In this document: positions 63,338-64,000 of the stretch, piece after piece | How positions within the stretch are numbered: the stretch's first letter is position 1 | Layout: each line of letters starts with the position of its first letter | From: Candidatus Neomarinimicrobiota bacterium | GTDB taxonomy: Bacteria > Fidelibacterota > Marinisomatia > Marinisomatales > S15-B10 | Assembly (NCBI GenBank): GCA_012964825.1 | Contig: DTTI01000073.1 | Coordinates: 1 to 64,000 of the forward strand | Length of the DNA: 64,000 bases | Direction: 5' to 3' | The notes under the pieces: model-generated | The model's database searches: none | Told to the model about the DNA's origin: nothing | Seen by the model: the letters and a program-made list of their open reading frames with translations, nothing else | Translations under genes and position numbers: made by a program

Positions 63338-63652
63338 ATGCCAACGTACGAATACAGATGCACTAAATGTGGTCATCGCTTTGAGATGCTTCAGACCATG
63401 ACTGATGCGCCGCGTAAAAGGTGTCCCCAGTGCCGATGCAAGGTGGAACGGCTTATAGGTGCCGGTGCGGGCCTCATCTTCAAGGGGTCTGGTTTCTACA
63501 TAACCGATTACGTGAAAAAGGACGGCGGTAAAGAGGAATCGAAAAAACCTGCCAAAGCCAACGGCAAGTCTGAATCTTCCTCTGAGAAAAAGGGCGAAAA
63601 GAAAAGCGACAAAAAGAGTAATACCAGTACAAAATCAAAGGAAAAGGATTAA
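63338..63652 (+). CDS. FmdB-type zinc-ribbon protein with basic tail
   Basis: A 104-residue protein: a FmdB/CxxC_CxxC zinc ribbon ([51 protein letters not shown]) followed by a 40-residue tail of Lys, Ser, Glu and Ala that looks disordered. FmdB domains are regulatory or ribosome-linked in various bacteria; the function here is unknown. A 125-bp gap separates it from coaD; it precedes icd by 13 bp. Confidence 0.85.
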   Translation: MPTYEYRCTKCGHRFEMLQTMTDAPRKRCPQCRCKVERLIGAGAGLIFKGSGFYITDYVKKDGGKEESKKPAKANGKSESSSEKKGEKKSDKKSNTSTKSKEKD

Positions 63653-63665
63653 ACGGAAAGACATT

Positions 63666-64000
63666 ATGAGTGAGAACGGCCAGAAGATAACTTTCGACAA
63701 CGGACAATTGAACGTTCCCCATGAGCCCATCATCCCTTTCATTGAAGGGGATGGAATTGGTCCAGACATCTGGGCGGCGTCGGTCCGTGTATTCGATGTG
63801 GCGGTAGAAAAGAGTTATGACGGCCAGCGAAGCATTTCCTGGAAGGAGATCCCGGCCGGGGAAAAGGCCAACGAAGAAACTGGGGAATGGCTGCCCCAAG
63901 AGAGTGTTGATACCATCTCTGATCATCTGGTGGCCATAAAAGGTCCTCTCACCACACCTGTGGGGGGCGGCATCAGGAGTCTTAACGTTTCTTTGCGCCA
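63666..64000 (+). CDS. icd: Isocitrate dehydrogenase (NADP+), N-terminal part (cut by window end)
   Basis: The frame runs from an ATG with a GGAAAG site upstream to the window edge, about 111 residues. It begins [20 protein letters not shown] and has [12 protein letters not shown], then [20 protein letters not shown] and [19 protein letters not shown], the substrate-binding loop with the phosphorylatable Ser of bacterial isocitrate dehydrogenase. It joins sucCD as a TCA-cycle gene in this window. The C-terminal part is not seen. Confidence 0.93.
   Translation, partial: MSENGQKITFDNGQLNVPHEPIIPFIEGDGIGPDIWAASVRVFDVAVEKSYDGQRSISWKEIPAGEKANEETGEWLPQESVDTISDHLVAIKGPLTTPVGGGIRSLNVSLR

Noticed and set aside
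1-64000. CRISPR arrays, tRNA or rRNA genes, insertion sequences, prophage or attachment sites
   Set aside because: No direct-repeat array, cloverleaf, transposase or integrase sequence was found on reading; all gaps over about 100 bp were inspected and hold at most promoters, terminators or the comEA remnant.

Overview
The window looks like a chromosomal segment of an uncultured, probably marine Gram-negative bacterium of the FCB superphylum; Candidatus Marinimicrobia (SAR406) is my best guess. This rests on gene content (a PorV-family protein, a T9SS-type C-terminal sorting domain, a bifunctional nuclease with a UVR tail, TRAP transporters, mammalian-type P5C dehydrogenase) and on repeated TTG-N20-TAnnTTTG promoters of the Bacteroidetes type. 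It is not a phylogenetic placement. Coding density is very high, genes are packed in co-directional operons with many 4-bp ATGA overlaps, and I see no tRNA, rRNA, CRISPR array, insertion sequence or prophage.

Layout. 1-4.6 kb: the end of an outer-membrane barrel gene, an LptF/G permease, an NhaC antiporter and a CNNM/CorC-type membrane protein. 4.6-10.8 kb (+): a sugar and cell-wall operon (murQ, anmK, phosphohexomutase, polyprenyl synthase, phosphoglucose/phosphomannose isomerase, bifunctional nuclease). 10.8-17.4 kb (-): the fatty-acid cluster DUF177-rpmF-plsX-fabH-fabD-fabG-acpP-fabF-rnc, including the 59-residue L32 gene. 17.5-24.3 kb (-): a substrate-level phosphorylation operon (COG2403-like P-loop protein, carbamate kinase, sucC, sucD, ndk), then a SPOR lipoprotein and a membrane protein. 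24.4-28.4 kb (-): arsC-like gene, TSUP permease, Tat-exported M19 dipeptidase and P5C dehydrogenase.

28.6-34 kb (+): the rod-shape operon mreBCD-mrdA-rodA. 34-39.5 kb: a YbgF-like protein, a glycogen-synthase N-domain protein and an uncharacterised lipoprotein/barrel/TPR-lipoprotein set. 39.6-44.7 kb: glyA and a TatT-DctP-DctQM TRAP transporter. 44.7-54.2 kb: a PorV-family protein, a T9SS-sorted M6-like protein with a lost zinc motif, a 980-residue protease-propeller-barrel protein, a DUF5683-like protein, BamD and NadD. 54.3-64 kb: Na+/Ca2+ exchanger, ftsEX, hrcA-grpE-dnaJ, a comEA gene broken by an amber codon, a PilM-like group, rsmD, coaD, a FmdB-type zinc ribbon and the start of isocitrate dehydrogenase.

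The most striking observation is at 28087-28440 (-). Read from an ATG with a strong Shine-Dalgarno, this is a full 117-residue ArsC arsenate reductase in which codon 12, the catalytic cysteine, is UGA. The three anion-binding arginines sit at exactly 60, 94 and 107, and a 7-bp hairpin with a G at the second loop position starts 11 nt after the UGA, as expected for a bacterial SECIS. I read it as a selenocysteine-containing ArsC that ordinary gene calling would truncate. Other leads are the translationally coupled COG2403-arcC-sucC-sucD operon, the protease-dead M6 protein, the protease-propeller-barrel fusion and the recurrent promoter motif.
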